From Methanospirillum lacunae (GTDB lineage Archaea > Halobacteriota > Methanomicrobia > Methanomicrobiales > Methanospirillaceae): a stretch of DNA of 64,000 nt. This document shows positions 1 through 9,172 of this stretch, in pieces. The stretch spans positions 25,773-89,772 of the forward strand of contig NZ_QGMY01000001.1 in NCBI RefSeq assembly GCF_003173355.1. The letters run 5' to 3'. Each line of letters starts with the position of its first letter. Position 1 is the stretch's first letter. The position numbers and the translations under genes were made by a program. The notes under the pieces are model-generated. The model was not told where the DNA came from and searched no databases. It saw only the letters and a list, made by a program, of their open reading frames with translations.

Positions 1-189
1 GTGGAGGCCATCACGGGTGGCACAGATGCAATGGTTGATGTAACCGTAAAACTGAGAAAAGATGGAAGAACCATCACTTCACGCGGCGCAAGGACGGATA
101 TCATCCAGGCAAGTGTTGAAGCTGTGGTGACGGGAATGAACCGCCTTTTGAGGGAATTAGATGAAAAGCGGCGCACAGATACTGATTGA
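1..189 (+). CDS. 2-isopropylmalate/citramalate synthase family, C-terminal end (partial)
   Basis: This is the last 62 codons of a gene that begins upstream of the window. The residues fit the end of the LeuA regulatory (dimer) domain, with the pattern [13 protein letters not shown] followed by a TDII-ASVEA helix. The family condenses acetyl-CoA with 2-oxoisovalerate (LeuA) or pyruvate (CimA), and this domain normally binds the feedback inhibitor. The stop lies 29 bases inside the downstream acetolactate synthase gene, so the genes are probably co-transcribed and translationally coupled. The fragment cannot separate isopropylmalate, citramalate and homocitrate synthases. The GTG at base 1 is only the window edge, not a start. 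Confidence 0.8.
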   Translation: MEAITGGTDAMVDVTVKLRKDGRTITSRGARTDIIQASVEAVVTGMNRLLRELDEKRRTDTD

Positions 190-1852
190 AGGGCTGAAAG
201 AGCAGGGAGTAGATGTTATCTTCGGCTATCCGGGCGGCGTGGTTCTCCCGATATACGATGAACTCTATGACGCAGATATCAGGCACATCCTGGTACGACA
301 TGAACAGGCAGCCATTCACGCAGCCGACGGATACGCCCGTGCTACTGGAAAAGTGGGGGTCTGTCTCGCCACATCCGGGCCTGGCGCCTGTAACCTCGTA
401 ACCGGCCTGGCTACTGCATACATGGATTCCATCCCGGTTGTTGCTCTTACCGGACAAGTCCCAACCGGACTTCTAGGAAACGATGCGTTCCAGGAGTCTG
501 ACATTACCGGCATCACCATGCCGGTGACAAAACACAACTTCCTTGTACAGGATGTAAAGGATCTGAAACGGATCATCAGGGAGGCATTCTATATTGCCAA
601 TACAGGCAGAAAGGGACCGGTCCTTATAGACATCCCAAAAGATGTCAGCACAACTAAGATCCCTGATGAAGACGGACCTGACCAGCAGATTAAGCTTAGG
701 GGATACAAACCAACCTATCAGGGCCACGGCAAGCAGATTCAGAAAGCAGTAGAACTCATCGAGGCAGCAAAGCGGCCGATAATATATGCTGGAGGTGGAG
801 TGATCTCCTCAGAAGCATCAAAAGAACTCGTTGAGTTTGCCGAGCGAACATGTATGCCGGTTACAACCACCCTGATGGGTCTCGGGTGTATTCCTGCTGA
901 TCACCCGCTCAACCTTGGTATGCTCGGGATGCATGGCACTGAGTATGCCAACTATGCTATTACAGAATCAGATCTGCTCTTTTCTATCGGAGTCAGGTTT
1001 GATGATCGGGTAACAGGAAATCTGGCAACCTTTGCACCGAATGCAAAGATCATCCACATGGATATCGATCCTGCAGAGATTGGAAAGAATAAACCGGTTG
1101 ATATCCCTATCGTCGGAGATGCAAAGAACATCCTCACAGATCTCCTGAAAAGAATCCCTGCTACCTGTTCTCACCCTGAATGGTCAGAGAAGGTACAGAA
1201 CTGGAAAAAGAATCATCCGCTCAGATTTAAAGAGGATGGAAAACTTCGTCCCCAGTACGTGATCAGAAGACTTGCAGAAACTTTGGGTGATAAGGGAGTT
1301 ATTGTAAGCGAAGTCGGGCAGAACCAGATGTGGACAGCACAATATTACCCGTTTTCCCATCCCAGGCAGTGGATTACTTCAGGAGGGCTTGGTACTATGG
1401 GTTTCGGATTCCCGGCAGCTATGGGAGCCCAGGTAGCCGTTCCTGACCAGCCGGTATTTGTCATAGCGGGAGACGGAAGTTTCCAAATGAACATCCAGGA
1501 ACTCGGGACCATCGCGCAGTATCAAATCCCGGTCAAGATAGTAATCTTGAACAACCAGTTCCTTGGAATGGTCAGGCAGTGGCAGGAGCTCTTTTACGAG
1601 CGGCGGTACTCGTACACCGAGCTTCCGGAGGTGCAGTTTGAACACATTGCAAAGGCCTATGGAATCGAGGCAGAAACTGTGAGATCAATACCTGATATTG
1701 ATTCTGCATTCAAACGGGCCCTTAACTGTAATGGTCCATATCTACTTGATATCAGGGTTGAGCGTGAAGAGAATGTTTTCCCTATGGTTCCGGCAGGAGC
1801 AGCCATCAGCGAGATGATCGTTGGGCAACACACCGAACATGAGGAGGAGTAG
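161..1852 (+). CDS. ilvB: Acetolactate synthase, large (catalytic) subunit
   Basis: This ThDP-dependent enzyme condenses two pyruvates to 2-acetolactate, or pyruvate with 2-oxobutyrate, as the first common step of valine, leucine and isoleucine synthesis in the cytoplasm. The 563-residue length is typical. The N-terminal domain carries the ThDP-activating glutamate (E48 in RHEQAA). The central domain spans about residues 190-330, and the ThDP/Mg motif starts near residue 437 with [12 protein letters not shown] and ends in NNQ. The ATG overlaps the upstream leuA-family gene and has a GAGGG ribosome-binding site. The stop codon abuts the ATG of the regulatory subunit gene, which gives an operon leuA-like/ilvB/ilvN. 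Confidence 0.96.
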   Translation: MKSGAQILIEGLKEQGVDVIFGYPGGVVLPIYDELYDADIRHILVRHEQAAIHAADGYARATGKVGVCLATSGPGACNLVTGLATAYMDSIPVVALTGQVPTGLLGNDAFQESDITGITMPVTKHNFLVQDVKDLKRIIREAFYIANTGRKGPVLIDIPKDVSTTKIPDEDGPDQQIKLRGYKPTYQGHGKQIQKAVELIEAAKRPIIYAGGGVISSEASKELVEFAERTCMPVTTTLMGLGCIPADHPLNLGMLGMHGTEYANYAITESDLLFSIGVRFDDRVTGNLATFAPNAKIIHMDIDPAEIGKNKPVDIPIVGDAKNILTDLLKRIPATCSHPEWSEKVQNWKKNHPLRFKEDGKLRPQYVIRRLAETLGDKGVIVSEVGQNQMWTAQYYPFSHPRQWITSGGLGTMGFGFPAAMGAQVAVPDQPVFVIAGDGSFQMNIQELGTIAQYQIPVKIVILNNQFLGMVRQWQELFYERRYSYTELPEVQFEHIAKAYGIEAETVRSIPDIDSAFKRALNCNGPYLLDIRVEREENVFPMVPAGAAISEMIVGQHTEHEEE

Positions 1853-2356
1853 ATGAACCGACATATCTTCAGTGTCCTGGTAGAAGACAGTCCGGGAGTC
1901 CTCTCCAGAGTGACGGGACTCTTCTCTCGACGGGGTTTCAACATCGAAAGCCTTGCGGTCGGGACCTGCGAACAACCAGATACCAGCAGGATTACTATTG
2001 TCGTTTCAGGTAACGATGTCCAGATCGAGCAGGTAAAAAAGCAACTCAATAAACTAATAGAGGTCATCAAGGTTCTGGATATCACAGACCTGGAGCATGT
2101 AGAACGGGAACTAGCCCTCATCAAGGTCAAGGCAGAACCCGGAGAAGTCAGATCTGCGATCATGCAGGTTGCAGGAATATTCAGGGCAAAGATCATCGAT
2201 GTCGGGACTGATTCATTGATGATTGAGGTTACTGGTGATTCAAGTAAGATCGCAGCAATCGAAGATCTTATGAGTCCATATGGAATCATTGAAATGGTCA
2301 GAACCGGAAAAATTGCACTCCAGAGAGGAGCCGGTACCGCCTGTTCAGGTAGGTAA
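1853..2356 (+). CDS. ilvN: Acetolactate synthase, small (regulatory) subunit
   Basis: This 167-residue subunit stimulates the catalytic subunit and normally confers valine feedback inhibition. The N-terminal ACT domain (about residues 3-75) is clear from the HIFSVLVEDSPGVLSRVTGLF start and the RRGFNIESLAVG segment. The C-terminal half matches the ALS_ss_C domain. The ATG follows the ilvB stop directly, and the GGAGGAG inside the ilvB tail serves as ribosome-binding site. The symbol ilvH would be equally valid. The protein ends after a short Ala/Gly/Cys-containing tail, and a T-rich terminator-like run follows. Confidence 0.95.
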   Translation: MNRHIFSVLVEDSPGVLSRVTGLFSRRGFNIESLAVGTCEQPDTSRITIVVSGNDVQIEQVKKQLNKLIEVIKVLDITDLEHVERELALIKVKAEPGEVRSAIMQVAGIFRAKIIDVGTDSLMIEVTGDSSKIAAIEDLMSPYGIIEMVRTGKIALQRGAGTACSGR

Positions 2357-2368
2357 TCAGGTATTCCC

Positions 2369-2376
2369 TTTTTTTT
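2369..2376 (+). terminator. T-rich termination signal after ilvN
   Basis: A run of eight T lies 13 bases after the ilvN stop with no clear hairpin. Archaeal RNA polymerase commonly stops at such T-runs, so this is a plausible end of the ilv operon. Confidence 0.45.
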
Positions 2377-2483
2377 CTCACCAGATTTCTGTCATCTATT
2401 TCCCGTAGATTGATATTCAAGATCGACATAATTGGTATATACCAGGGTATAGCTGATGCTCAGCCGGGTGGAAGAGAGAATAA

Positions 2484-2861
2484 ATGCCTACCATTTTAAT
2501 TATCGATGATAATCCGGAAGACCAGAACAACATGGCGGAGATCCTGAAGAGCGTAGGATATGATACTGTTGCCGCAGGGATGGGCCCGGAGGGAATCAAA
2601 CTCTGCCGTGAGCATAAACCTGACCTCATCACAATGGATCTGGTCATGCCTGATATGAACGGGATAGAGGCTCTCCGTGAATTAAAAAAAGAATTCCCTG
2701 ATATTCCAGTCATCATGTGTTCAGCAGCAGGGCTTGAACAGGTAGTAGCCCTCGCACTCAGAGTCGGTGCAACCGGATATATTGTAAAACCCTATGACCG
2801 TGAAACCGTTCTAAAAAATCTTAAGGGACATATTGCAGCAGGAAAAAACCTGGCAGGATAA
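2484..2861 (+). CDS. Stand-alone CheY-like response regulator
   Basis: This is a 125-residue single receiver domain with no output domain. The acidic pair D8/D9, the phospho-acceptor D52 in LITMDLVMPDMNG, S80 and K102 in YIVKPYD are all present, so it should accept phosphate from a histidine kinase on D52. The fold length fits CheY-type proteins. It may serve chemotaxis, since a chemoreceptor and CheW lie a few kb downstream, or an unlinked kinase; no cheA is in the window. An AGAGAG stretch just before the ATG is a weak ribosome-binding site. It converges with the large TPR gene across a 43-base gap. Confidence 0.9.
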   Translation: MPTILIIDDNPEDQNNMAEILKSVGYDTVAAGMGPEGIKLCREHKPDLITMDLVMPDMNGIEALRELKKEFPDIPVIMCSAAGLEQVVALALRVGATGYIVKPYDRETVLKNLKGHIAAGKNLAG

Positions 2862-2904
2862 TAATATCTTAATCAGATTGGTACGCAGTCTCTCATCTAT
2901 TTAT

Positions 2905-5900
2905 TTACTTTTTCTGTTGCAAATATCGCATCTTTCGTGATATCATCAGACCAACTGTATTATCTCCTCCGAGTGAAAACGCCCGCTCATGCGCAACTGC
3001 AGCCTCTTCAAAACGTCCAAGATTTTGAAGGGCATCTCCTTTCAAAAACCAGGCCCTGGCATTGTCATCATCTTCTGCCAGTACCCTCTCATAAGCAGTG
3101 ACAGCTGCTTCGTGCTGCCCTGTAAGCCAGAAAAGTTCGGCATGTAACGCCCATGGTTCAGGAATATCAGGGGCAATTTCAATGATCTTCTCAACAGCCT
3201 GCAGAGCTTCATCATATGCCCCGTTCTCATACAGCGTTTTTGCATGGGAAAGAAGCAGGGTTGGATCTTCAGGAAACTGTTTAAGTGCTTCAATTACCGC
3301 TCGTGCTGCCTCATCCTGTCTTCCACATGCTATCTCTGCATCAGCCTTAAGGCGCCATGCTTCCGGATCATCAGGACGTTGCTCAAGTACGAGTTCAAGG
3401 GGTCTGAGTGACTCTTCAAATTTTCCTGCTGCACACAGACTACGTGCATACCTGAGAAGGATAGAGGGATCACGATTCTTTTCACCAATACGACCGAAAG
3501 ATTCAGCAGAACGTTCATATTCTCCAAGACGGTAGAGCGCTTTTCCTTTCATTGCCCAAATTTCTGAATCATCAGGAGCCAGATCCAGGTACTTATTAAA
3601 ACTGGCAATTGCCTTCTCACATTTTCCCGCTGCATATAGTGTTACTCCCTGTTTTTTGATTATTCCAGGATCATCTGGGAGATAGAGTGCAGCCTGTTGG
3701 TATGCCTCAGCAGCCAGATTATAATTGCGGAGGATTTCAAGGGCTGCTGCTTTTCTTTTCCAGAGTTCACCATTTTTACTATCACGGGAGAGTGCCTTTT
3801 CCAGGTACTTGAGAGACTCTTTATACTTCCCTGCTTCAAAGAGTGCCACTCCCAGAGTACCGGGAATCGTGTTGTCATCAGGAGCATAACGGGAAGCTTC
3901 AATCAGAGAGAGGGATGCATCTTCAAAAAGATGGAGAGACTTTTCAATTTCTGCCTTTAGAAGCCATATATCAGCAATCTTTCCATGCTTCTCAAGTAGT
4001 CGCTGGACTTTTCCATACGCTTCTTTTACCTGACCAATCTGCAGGAGTGCATTCGCATACCCATATAGCACCTCATACGTGCCTGCCGCCGGATCAGCAA
4101 TCTTCTCATAGGTCTGGCAGGCCCCTTTGAATGAGCCGATCTTTACCTGGAGATCGGCTTTCTTTATCAGAGCATCCTGATCTTTAGGATCCAGTTCAAG
4201 TGCATGATTCAGTGACTGGATCGCATCAGGCAATTGATTCAATGAGATCTGTATACTCGCAAGAAGCATCCAGGAATCAATCTCGGAACTTGAGATCTGG
4301 ATCGAATGTTTGAGAATAAATTCAGCCTTTTGGAACTGCTCCATTGCAACCAGTGCTTTTGCATGAGAATACCATGCCTGATAATCATCAGGCTGACTAT
4401 CCTCAACCTGTTCAAACGCATTGATAGCTTCAGAATATCGTTTCAGTGCAAGAAGTGTAAGGCCATACCAGTACAAAGCCTCAATATTATTCTTCTCTCT
4501 GGAGATAGCCTGATTAAGTTTTCCAATTGCTCCCTCGTAAAGCCCTAATTTGTACAGGGAGACACCAAACAGGAAGAATACCTCATCATCTCCTCCAAAC
4601 CGTTCGAGGAACCGTTCTGCAACCCGAATAAGTTTTTGATGTTCGTTCTGGTATGCAAGAGCATTAAGATACACTTTCCAGCTGTCAACAGGTATGGGTC
4701 CAATCTTACAGGCTTTTTCAAACGAGGTAATAGTTCCCGAGAACTCCCCCAGTTCAAAGTTGGTTATTGCATGATTTACCCAGGTGTCAGGACTATCGGT
4801 CTTCTGTACAGTGGCATGTTCAAAGGATTTGAGTGCATCATCATGGCTGCCAAGTGATCGAAGTGCTAATCCCCGTTGATTCCAGGCAGCAGAGTTATCA
4901 GGGTCCAGATCAAGGGCTTTTTCATATGAGATGACTGCTTCGCGGCAATCACCGCGTTCATACTGCGCATCACCTAGGAGGACCCAGACATTAGGTTTTT
5001 TAGAGTTTCTCTTTGTAGCCTGGGTAAAAGCACCGATTGCACGTGAGTAATCATACTGGCGGGATGCAACCATTCCAAGTCCAATCCACGAATTGACATT
5101 ACCGGGATTGAGTTTGAGAGCATGCTGGAACGATTTTATTGCATCGTTGTAATGTCGCATCTTATAATGAGCAGCCCCATGATTGTGCCAATATGACGGA
5201 TTGGTCTGATCAAGCATAATGGCATGATCAAATGCCTGGATTGCTGCCTCATATTTTTTGAGATGTAAAAGAGCCAGACCATGTGAGTTATAATACCCGG
5301 GTGTCTCCTGTCCCTCATGAATAATCTGGTTCAGGATATTTGTTACACCATCGGTATCTCCTGACAGTTCAGCTTTGAGCAGGGCGTGAGTGTACCGCAC
5401 CTCAAAATTCCAGGGCTGGAGTTTGAGCACCTGCTGATACGCAGTGGTTGCCATCTCCAGATCTCCCATATCCGCATGAAGATCACCAAGTAGATTCCAG
5501 GCATCAGCAAAATCAGGATCCTGCTTGACAGCTTCAAATAGTGCTTCTACTGCCTGTTCACTCTCACCGATATGGCTTAGGGCACTCGCAAGCCCGAAAT
5601 ATGGCATTGAATCATCAGGAGAGATCTCGCACCCAATCTGATACGCATCTATTGCCGCCTGGTGATCACCAAGTTGTTCATAACAGTACCCTTTCAGTAC
5701 CCAGATCTCAACCTGACTAAGCCCACAGTCGGTTGCTTCTTCAAGATCACCAAGTGCTTCTTTAAACTGTTCCTTTGCAACAAGACATGAACCCCGGTAC
5801 ATCCATGCCTGACACATTGAAGGCTGATTTTCAATCAGCCGGGAAAAAACTGCAATCGCCTCCTTGTACATTCCGACTTCATGAAAGGCAATTCCGAGCT

Positions 5901-6150
5901 GGAGATGAGCATTGTTATTTCCAGGAGAATATTTGAGAGCATTGCGATACATCTTAATGGCATCACGATGACGCTCCTGTTTTGAAAGAACAATACCTAT
6001 CTGATACCAGAGTTCTGCATTTTCGGGATCACTGCGGAGTCCTTCTTTGAATGCATAAAAAGCCTTGTCCAGTTGTTCCTTCTTGAGAAAAGATGCCCCC
6101 ATAACAAGCCATTTTTGAGTCTGGTTCTGTGGATCCGAATAGTTTGTCAT
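2905..6150 (-). CDS. Very large tetratricopeptide-repeat protein
   Basis: The 1081-residue protein is built almost entirely of about 30 consecutive 34-residue TPR units, with repeated W-x3-G-x2-(L/Y)-x6-A-x7-A-x10-P spacing from about residue 10 to the C-terminus. No signal peptide, membrane helix or catalytic domain is visible, so it is probably a cytoplasmic protein-protein scaffold. The short tail MISRKMRYLQQKK is basic. The gene is divergent from a chemoreceptor gene, which weakly suggests a signalling or assembly role. Methanomicrobiales encode many such TPR proteins, and the partner cannot be told from sequence. The start is the first ATG after an AT-rich promoter region. Confidence 0.9.
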   Translation of the reverse strand: MTNYSDPQNQTQKWLVMGASFLKKEQLDKAFYAFKEGLRSDPENAELWYQIGIVLSKQERHRDAIKMYRNALKYSPGNNNAHLQLGIAFHEVGMYKEAIAVFSRLIENQPSMCQAWMYRGSCLVAKEQFKEALGDLEEATDCGLSQVEIWVLKGYCYEQLGDHQAAIDAYQIGCEISPDDSMPYFGLASALSHIGESEQAVEALFEAVKQDPDFADAWNLLGDLHADMGDLEMATTAYQQVLKLQPWNFEVRYTHALLKAELSGDTDGVTNILNQIIHEGQETPGYYNSHGLALLHLKKYEAAIQAFDHAIMLDQTNPSYWHNHGAAHYKMRHYNDAIKSFQHALKLNPGNVNSWIGLGMVASRQYDYSRAIGAFTQATKRNSKKPNVWVLLGDAQYERGDCREAVISYEKALDLDPDNSAAWNQRGLALRSLGSHDDALKSFEHATVQKTDSPDTWVNHAITNFELGEFSGTITSFEKACKIGPIPVDSWKVYLNALAYQNEHQKLIRVAERFLERFGGDDEVFFLFGVSLYKLGLYEGAIGKLNQAISREKNNIEALYWYGLTLLALKRYSEAINAFEQVEDSQPDDYQAWYSHAKALVAMEQFQKAEFILKHSIQISSSEIDSWMLLASIQISLNQLPDAIQSLNHALELDPKDQDALIKKADLQVKIGSFKGACQTYEKIADPAAGTYEVLYGYANALLQIGQVKEAYGKVQRLLEKHGKIADIWLLKAEIEKSLHLFEDASLSLIEASRYAPDDNTIPGTLGVALFEAGKYKESLKYLEKALSRDSKNGELWKRKAAALEILRNYNLAAEAYQQAALYLPDDPGIIKKQGVTLYAAGKCEKAIASFNKYLDLAPDDSEIWAMKGKALYRLGEYERSAESFGRIGEKNRDPSILLRYARSLCAAGKFEESLRPLELVLEQRPDDPEAWRLKADAEIACGRQDEAARAVIEALKQFPEDPTLLLSHAKTLYENGAYDEALQAVEKIIEIAPDIPEPWALHAELFWLTGQHEAAVTAYERVLAEDDDNARAWFLKGDALQNLGRFEEAAVAHERAFSLGGDNTVGLMISRKMRYLQQKK

Positions 6151-6203
6151 TAAGGCACCCCGGGAAACGTGATCGCAACAACTCTTCCAGGTAAATATTT
6201 TTT

Positions 6204-6230
6204 TGGATTACTATTATTGATAATAATCCA
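6204..6230. promoter_or_regulatory. Imperfect palindrome between divergent TPR and chemoreceptor genes
   Basis: TGGAT and TATTAT on the left are mirrored by ATAATA and ATCCA on the right, with a 3-base bulge. The site sits in the 197-base gap between the two divergent starts and next to an AT-rich TATA-like stretch for the minus-strand gene. It may be an operator for one or both genes. Confidence 0.35.
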
Positions 6231-6347
6231 GCAGATAAGAAAAGCATTACGGGTGGAAGAAAGGAAAACCTTTAAGACTGGAACATAACCGCAAGATATT
6301 ACATCTATCAGGTGAGGATAGTAGCTAACAAATATTGGGGGTATGAA

Positions 6348-8546
6348 GTGAACGAATCGAACGATGATACAGGTCAGAGAGGTGAGATAGAGAGGATGAG
6401 ACAGGAGATAGAGGAACTTAAATCTCATAAGGATGAGTCAGAATTTATCTTCACTCAAAATCCAAATCCCATACTCATCTGGAACAGTGAACTGAAAGTC
6501 ATTGACGTGAATGATGCATTTATCAAAGCTACCGGGTGGAGTAGAGAGAAGAGTATCTCTGCAACTCTTCACGATTTTATTTACCTTGATAAGAAAGGGG
6601 AAGGACTCGCAGAGACCCTCAAAGACAGGAAGGCGAAAATTGGAGAGGCAACCTTTCAGTTTCCTTCAGGAATTGTCACCTGGATCAGACATACAATACC
6701 GATTCTGGACAATTCAGGAAATATAGATAAGATACTCGCTGTGTATAACGATATTACCGAGATAAAAAAAATACAGCAGCAGGCAGATTCTATTATTGAT
6801 CAGAACCCGCTTCCGATCCTCCAGTTCAACTCAGCATTTGAGATACAGCATGCAAATGTTGCATTCACCGAACTCTCCGGTTTTACAAAAGAACAGTTAC
6901 TCAGGATGAAGATATCAGATATAAATGTCATCAGTTTATCCGGAACTGGATCAAAATCAGCAATTCAGGAGAAGAAGAGGGGAAAGGCAGAGTTAGTCGT
7001 TGACTTTCCAAGTGGCAGGAAAGAACTTGTTGGAAATACGATTCCACTCATCGACCAAAAAGGGGATGTAACATCTGCCTTTGGTGTTTACATTGACGTA
7101 ACCGAGGAGCGTAAACATACACGTGAGAACCAGATCCTGCAACGTCGTTCAGAAACTATTATTTTTGACAATCCATTTCCCTTCATCCTGTGGAATCCGG
7201 ATCTGAAAGTTGTGGAGATGAACCCGGCCGCTTTAAAACTCATGGGTTTTGATAAACGTGATATTGGGACAATCACCATCAAAGATTTCCAATATGTGAA
7301 ACAATCAGGGGACAGTGTTTCAGATACCTTCAGGACAAAAAAACCCAGTCAGGGAGAGGCCACAATAAGATTTCCTTCTGGCGAGAAGACTGTTGAGAGG
7401 CATAATATTCCACTTATTGATGAGGAGGGAACAGTATACAACGTTCTGACCGTGTACAATGATATTACACATCAGAAACATGCAATTGATGAGATTATTC
7501 AGGTTGCCCTTGCAGCAGAAAAAGGAGATCTAACCTCAAGAACTCATCAGGATCATTATACTGGTGATTATTTCGAGATAGCACGAGGCATAAACCAGGT
7601 ACTTGATACTGTTGTAACACCGTTCCAGGTTTTTAGCAAGAAGGTCGGGGAGATATCTGCTGCGACAGAAGAACTCACAGCAAGTGCAAAGGAAGTAACT
7701 AATGGAACAAATCTCCTGGCCGAGAGTTCGAATATCGTCGGACACAACGCAGAACAGGGAGAAGACGGGGTGAAACAGATCCTGAATGCCATGGAGGATC
7801 TAAACCGGACCGTATCAGACATTGCTGTCCGAAGTGAGTCTGTTGCCAGACTCGCAACCGATGCTGATGAGAAGAGCCAACTTGGAGTAGATCTCGCAAA
7901 AAAGGCTGAAGAGGTGATGGTTGGGATATCTAAAAACTCAAGTCAGGTTGAACTTATCTTTCAGGATATCAAGGCACAGATGGATCAGATCGGCAAGATC
8001 GTGAATGTTATCACAGATATTGCAAACCAGACAAACCTCCTTGCTCTTAATGCAGCAATCGAAGCTGCACGTGCTGGTGAAGCTGGCCGGGGATTTGCGG
8101 TGGTTGCAGCAGAGGTCAAATCACTAGCACAGGACTCGCGGAAATCTGCTGAGAACATTGCAGACATGATCAGATCCCTGCAAGATAAGTCTGTAAAGGC
8201 TGCAGAAGCGGTAACTGAAGCAGGAGCCATCGTCAAAGAAGGAGATGTAGCCCTTGCAGAGACATTGAATGCCTTTAAGGTGATCGCTGAATCGGTTGCA
8301 GATATCTCAACAAATGTAACAGGGGTTGCTGCAACATCTGAAGAACAGGCTGCGTCGGTTGAAGAGATTACAGCCAGTATTAACGAACTTGCCTCCTTGC
8401 TTCAGGAGACTACCAGACAGGCAGTAGACTCTGCAGCAGCAACAGAGGAGGCATCTTCATCTATTGCACAGATCGAAAAAGTAATATCTGAAGTGTCATC
8501 CAATATCGAACAGGTAGCCAGAGAACTAGCACGGTTTCAGGTCTAA
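6348..8546 (+). CDS. Soluble methyl-accepting chemotaxis protein with three PAS domains
   Basis: This cytoplasmic chemoreceptor passes signals to a CheA-CheW complex controlling the archaellum. From the GTG at 6348 it has 732 residues: a short N-terminal coiled coil, three PAS domains (about 25-145, 145-265 and 265-385), a HAMP-like linker, and an MCP signalling domain. The tip lies near residues 552-600, with [25 protein letters not shown] split over the conserved hairpin. No membrane helix is present. This start is preferred over the in-frame GTG at 6312 because GGGGG stands six bases before it. cheW follows 13 bases after the stop. The PAS ligands or cofactors are unknown. Confidence 0.93.
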   Translation: MNESNDDTGQRGEIERMRQEIEELKSHKDESEFIFTQNPNPILIWNSELKVIDVNDAFIKATGWSREKSISATLHDFIYLDKKGEGLAETLKDRKAKIGEATFQFPSGIVTWIRHTIPILDNSGNIDKILAVYNDITEIKKIQQQADSIIDQNPLPILQFNSAFEIQHANVAFTELSGFTKEQLLRMKISDINVISLSGTGSKSAIQEKKRGKAELVVDFPSGRKELVGNTIPLIDQKGDVTSAFGVYIDVTEERKHTRENQILQRRSETIIFDNPFPFILWNPDLKVVEMNPAALKLMGFDKRDIGTITIKDFQYVKQSGDSVSDTFRTKKPSQGEATIRFPSGEKTVERHNIPLIDEEGTVYNVLTVYNDITHQKHAIDEIIQVALAAEKGDLTSRTHQDHYTGDYFEIARGINQVLDTVVTPFQVFSKKVGEISAATEELTASAKEVTNGTNLLAESSNIVGHNAEQGEDGVKQILNAMEDLNRTVSDIAVRSESVARLATDADEKSQLGVDLAKKAEEVMVGISKNSSQVELIFQDIKAQMDQIGKIVNVITDIANQTNLLALNAAIEAARAGEAGRGFAVVAAEVKSLAQDSRKSAENIADMIRSLQDKSVKAAEAVTEAGAIVKEGDVALAETLNAFKVIAESVADISTNVTGVAATSEEQAASVEEITASINELASLLQETTRQAVDSAAATEEASSSIAQIEKVISEVSSNIEQVARELARFQV

Positions 8547-8559
8547 TGAGTGAGGAGAA

Positions 8560-9087
8560 ATGGCAATTGCAGCAAGTCAGCAAAACGGTTCAGGCAGTTT
8601 AGGGACAGCTGCCGGTAACGATGAAGTACAGGTTGTTGAATTTCTTATCGGTGAAGATAAGTTCGCAGTAAACCTCTTTGATGTCAGGGAAATCGTAGAA
8701 GCGAGCAAAATAACTCCCCTTCCTCACGCATCCTCGTATATCAGGGGGATCATAGATCTGCGTGGTGAGATCACAACCATCGTTGATCTCCGCCACCTGC
8801 TCAAAATTAAAAAAGGCGGAGACAATAATAGCGAAGATCTCAGGTTTATCGTTCTTGACGAATCGGTAACAGATGGCAAAACAGGGGTTGTCGTTGATGA
8901 GGTCACTTCAGTGCTCACAGTTTCTGTTGCTGATATCGATCAGAACTCACATGGGGCAGGTGACGAGTCATATATCCTTGGTGTCATCAAGAAAGAAGTT
9001 GGAGAGAGGGGAGAGAGTAAGAAGGAACTGGTGATCTGGATCGATATCTGTGGTTTGATCAAACAGGCCGGCGGAATAAGCCCCTAA
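8560..9087 (+). CDS. cheW: Chemotaxis coupling protein CheW
   Basis: This 175-residue CheW adaptor links chemoreceptors to the histidine kinase CheA. The core runs from about residue 25 (VQVVEFLIGEDKFAVNLFDV) through the REIVEASKITPLPHASSYI segment and the IDLRGEITTIVDLR motif typical of CheW, to the C-terminus. A Gly/Ser/Gln-rich N-terminal extension of about 20 residues precedes it. The GAGGAGA ribosome-binding site lies directly before the ATG, and the gene follows the soluble chemoreceptor gene in an obvious two-gene operon. No other che genes are nearby, so this is probably an accessory receptor-coupler pair that feeds a che cluster elsewhere. Confidence 0.95.
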   Translation: MAIAASQQNGSGSLGTAAGNDEVQVVEFLIGEDKFAVNLFDVREIVEASKITPLPHASSYIRGIIDLRGEITTIVDLRHLLKIKKGGDNNSEDLRFIVLDESVTDGKTGVVVDEVTSVLTVSVADIDQNSHGAGDESYILGVIKKEVGERGESKKELVIWIDICGLIKQAGGISP

Positions 9088-9140
9088 ATTTCCTTTTTTT
9101 AAGAGCGATGCTATTTTTCTTTTCCACGACGTATCCGATG

Positions 9141-9150
9141 GATTATAAAG
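9141..9150 (+). promoter_or_regulatory. TATA box for the Cache-domain gene
   Basis: GATTATAAAG is centred about 27 bases before the ATG at 9173, which places the predicted transcript start at or next to that codon. This suggests a leaderless mRNA. Confidence 0.5.
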
Positions 9151-9172
9151 CGATGTCATCCCAGTGACTTGT

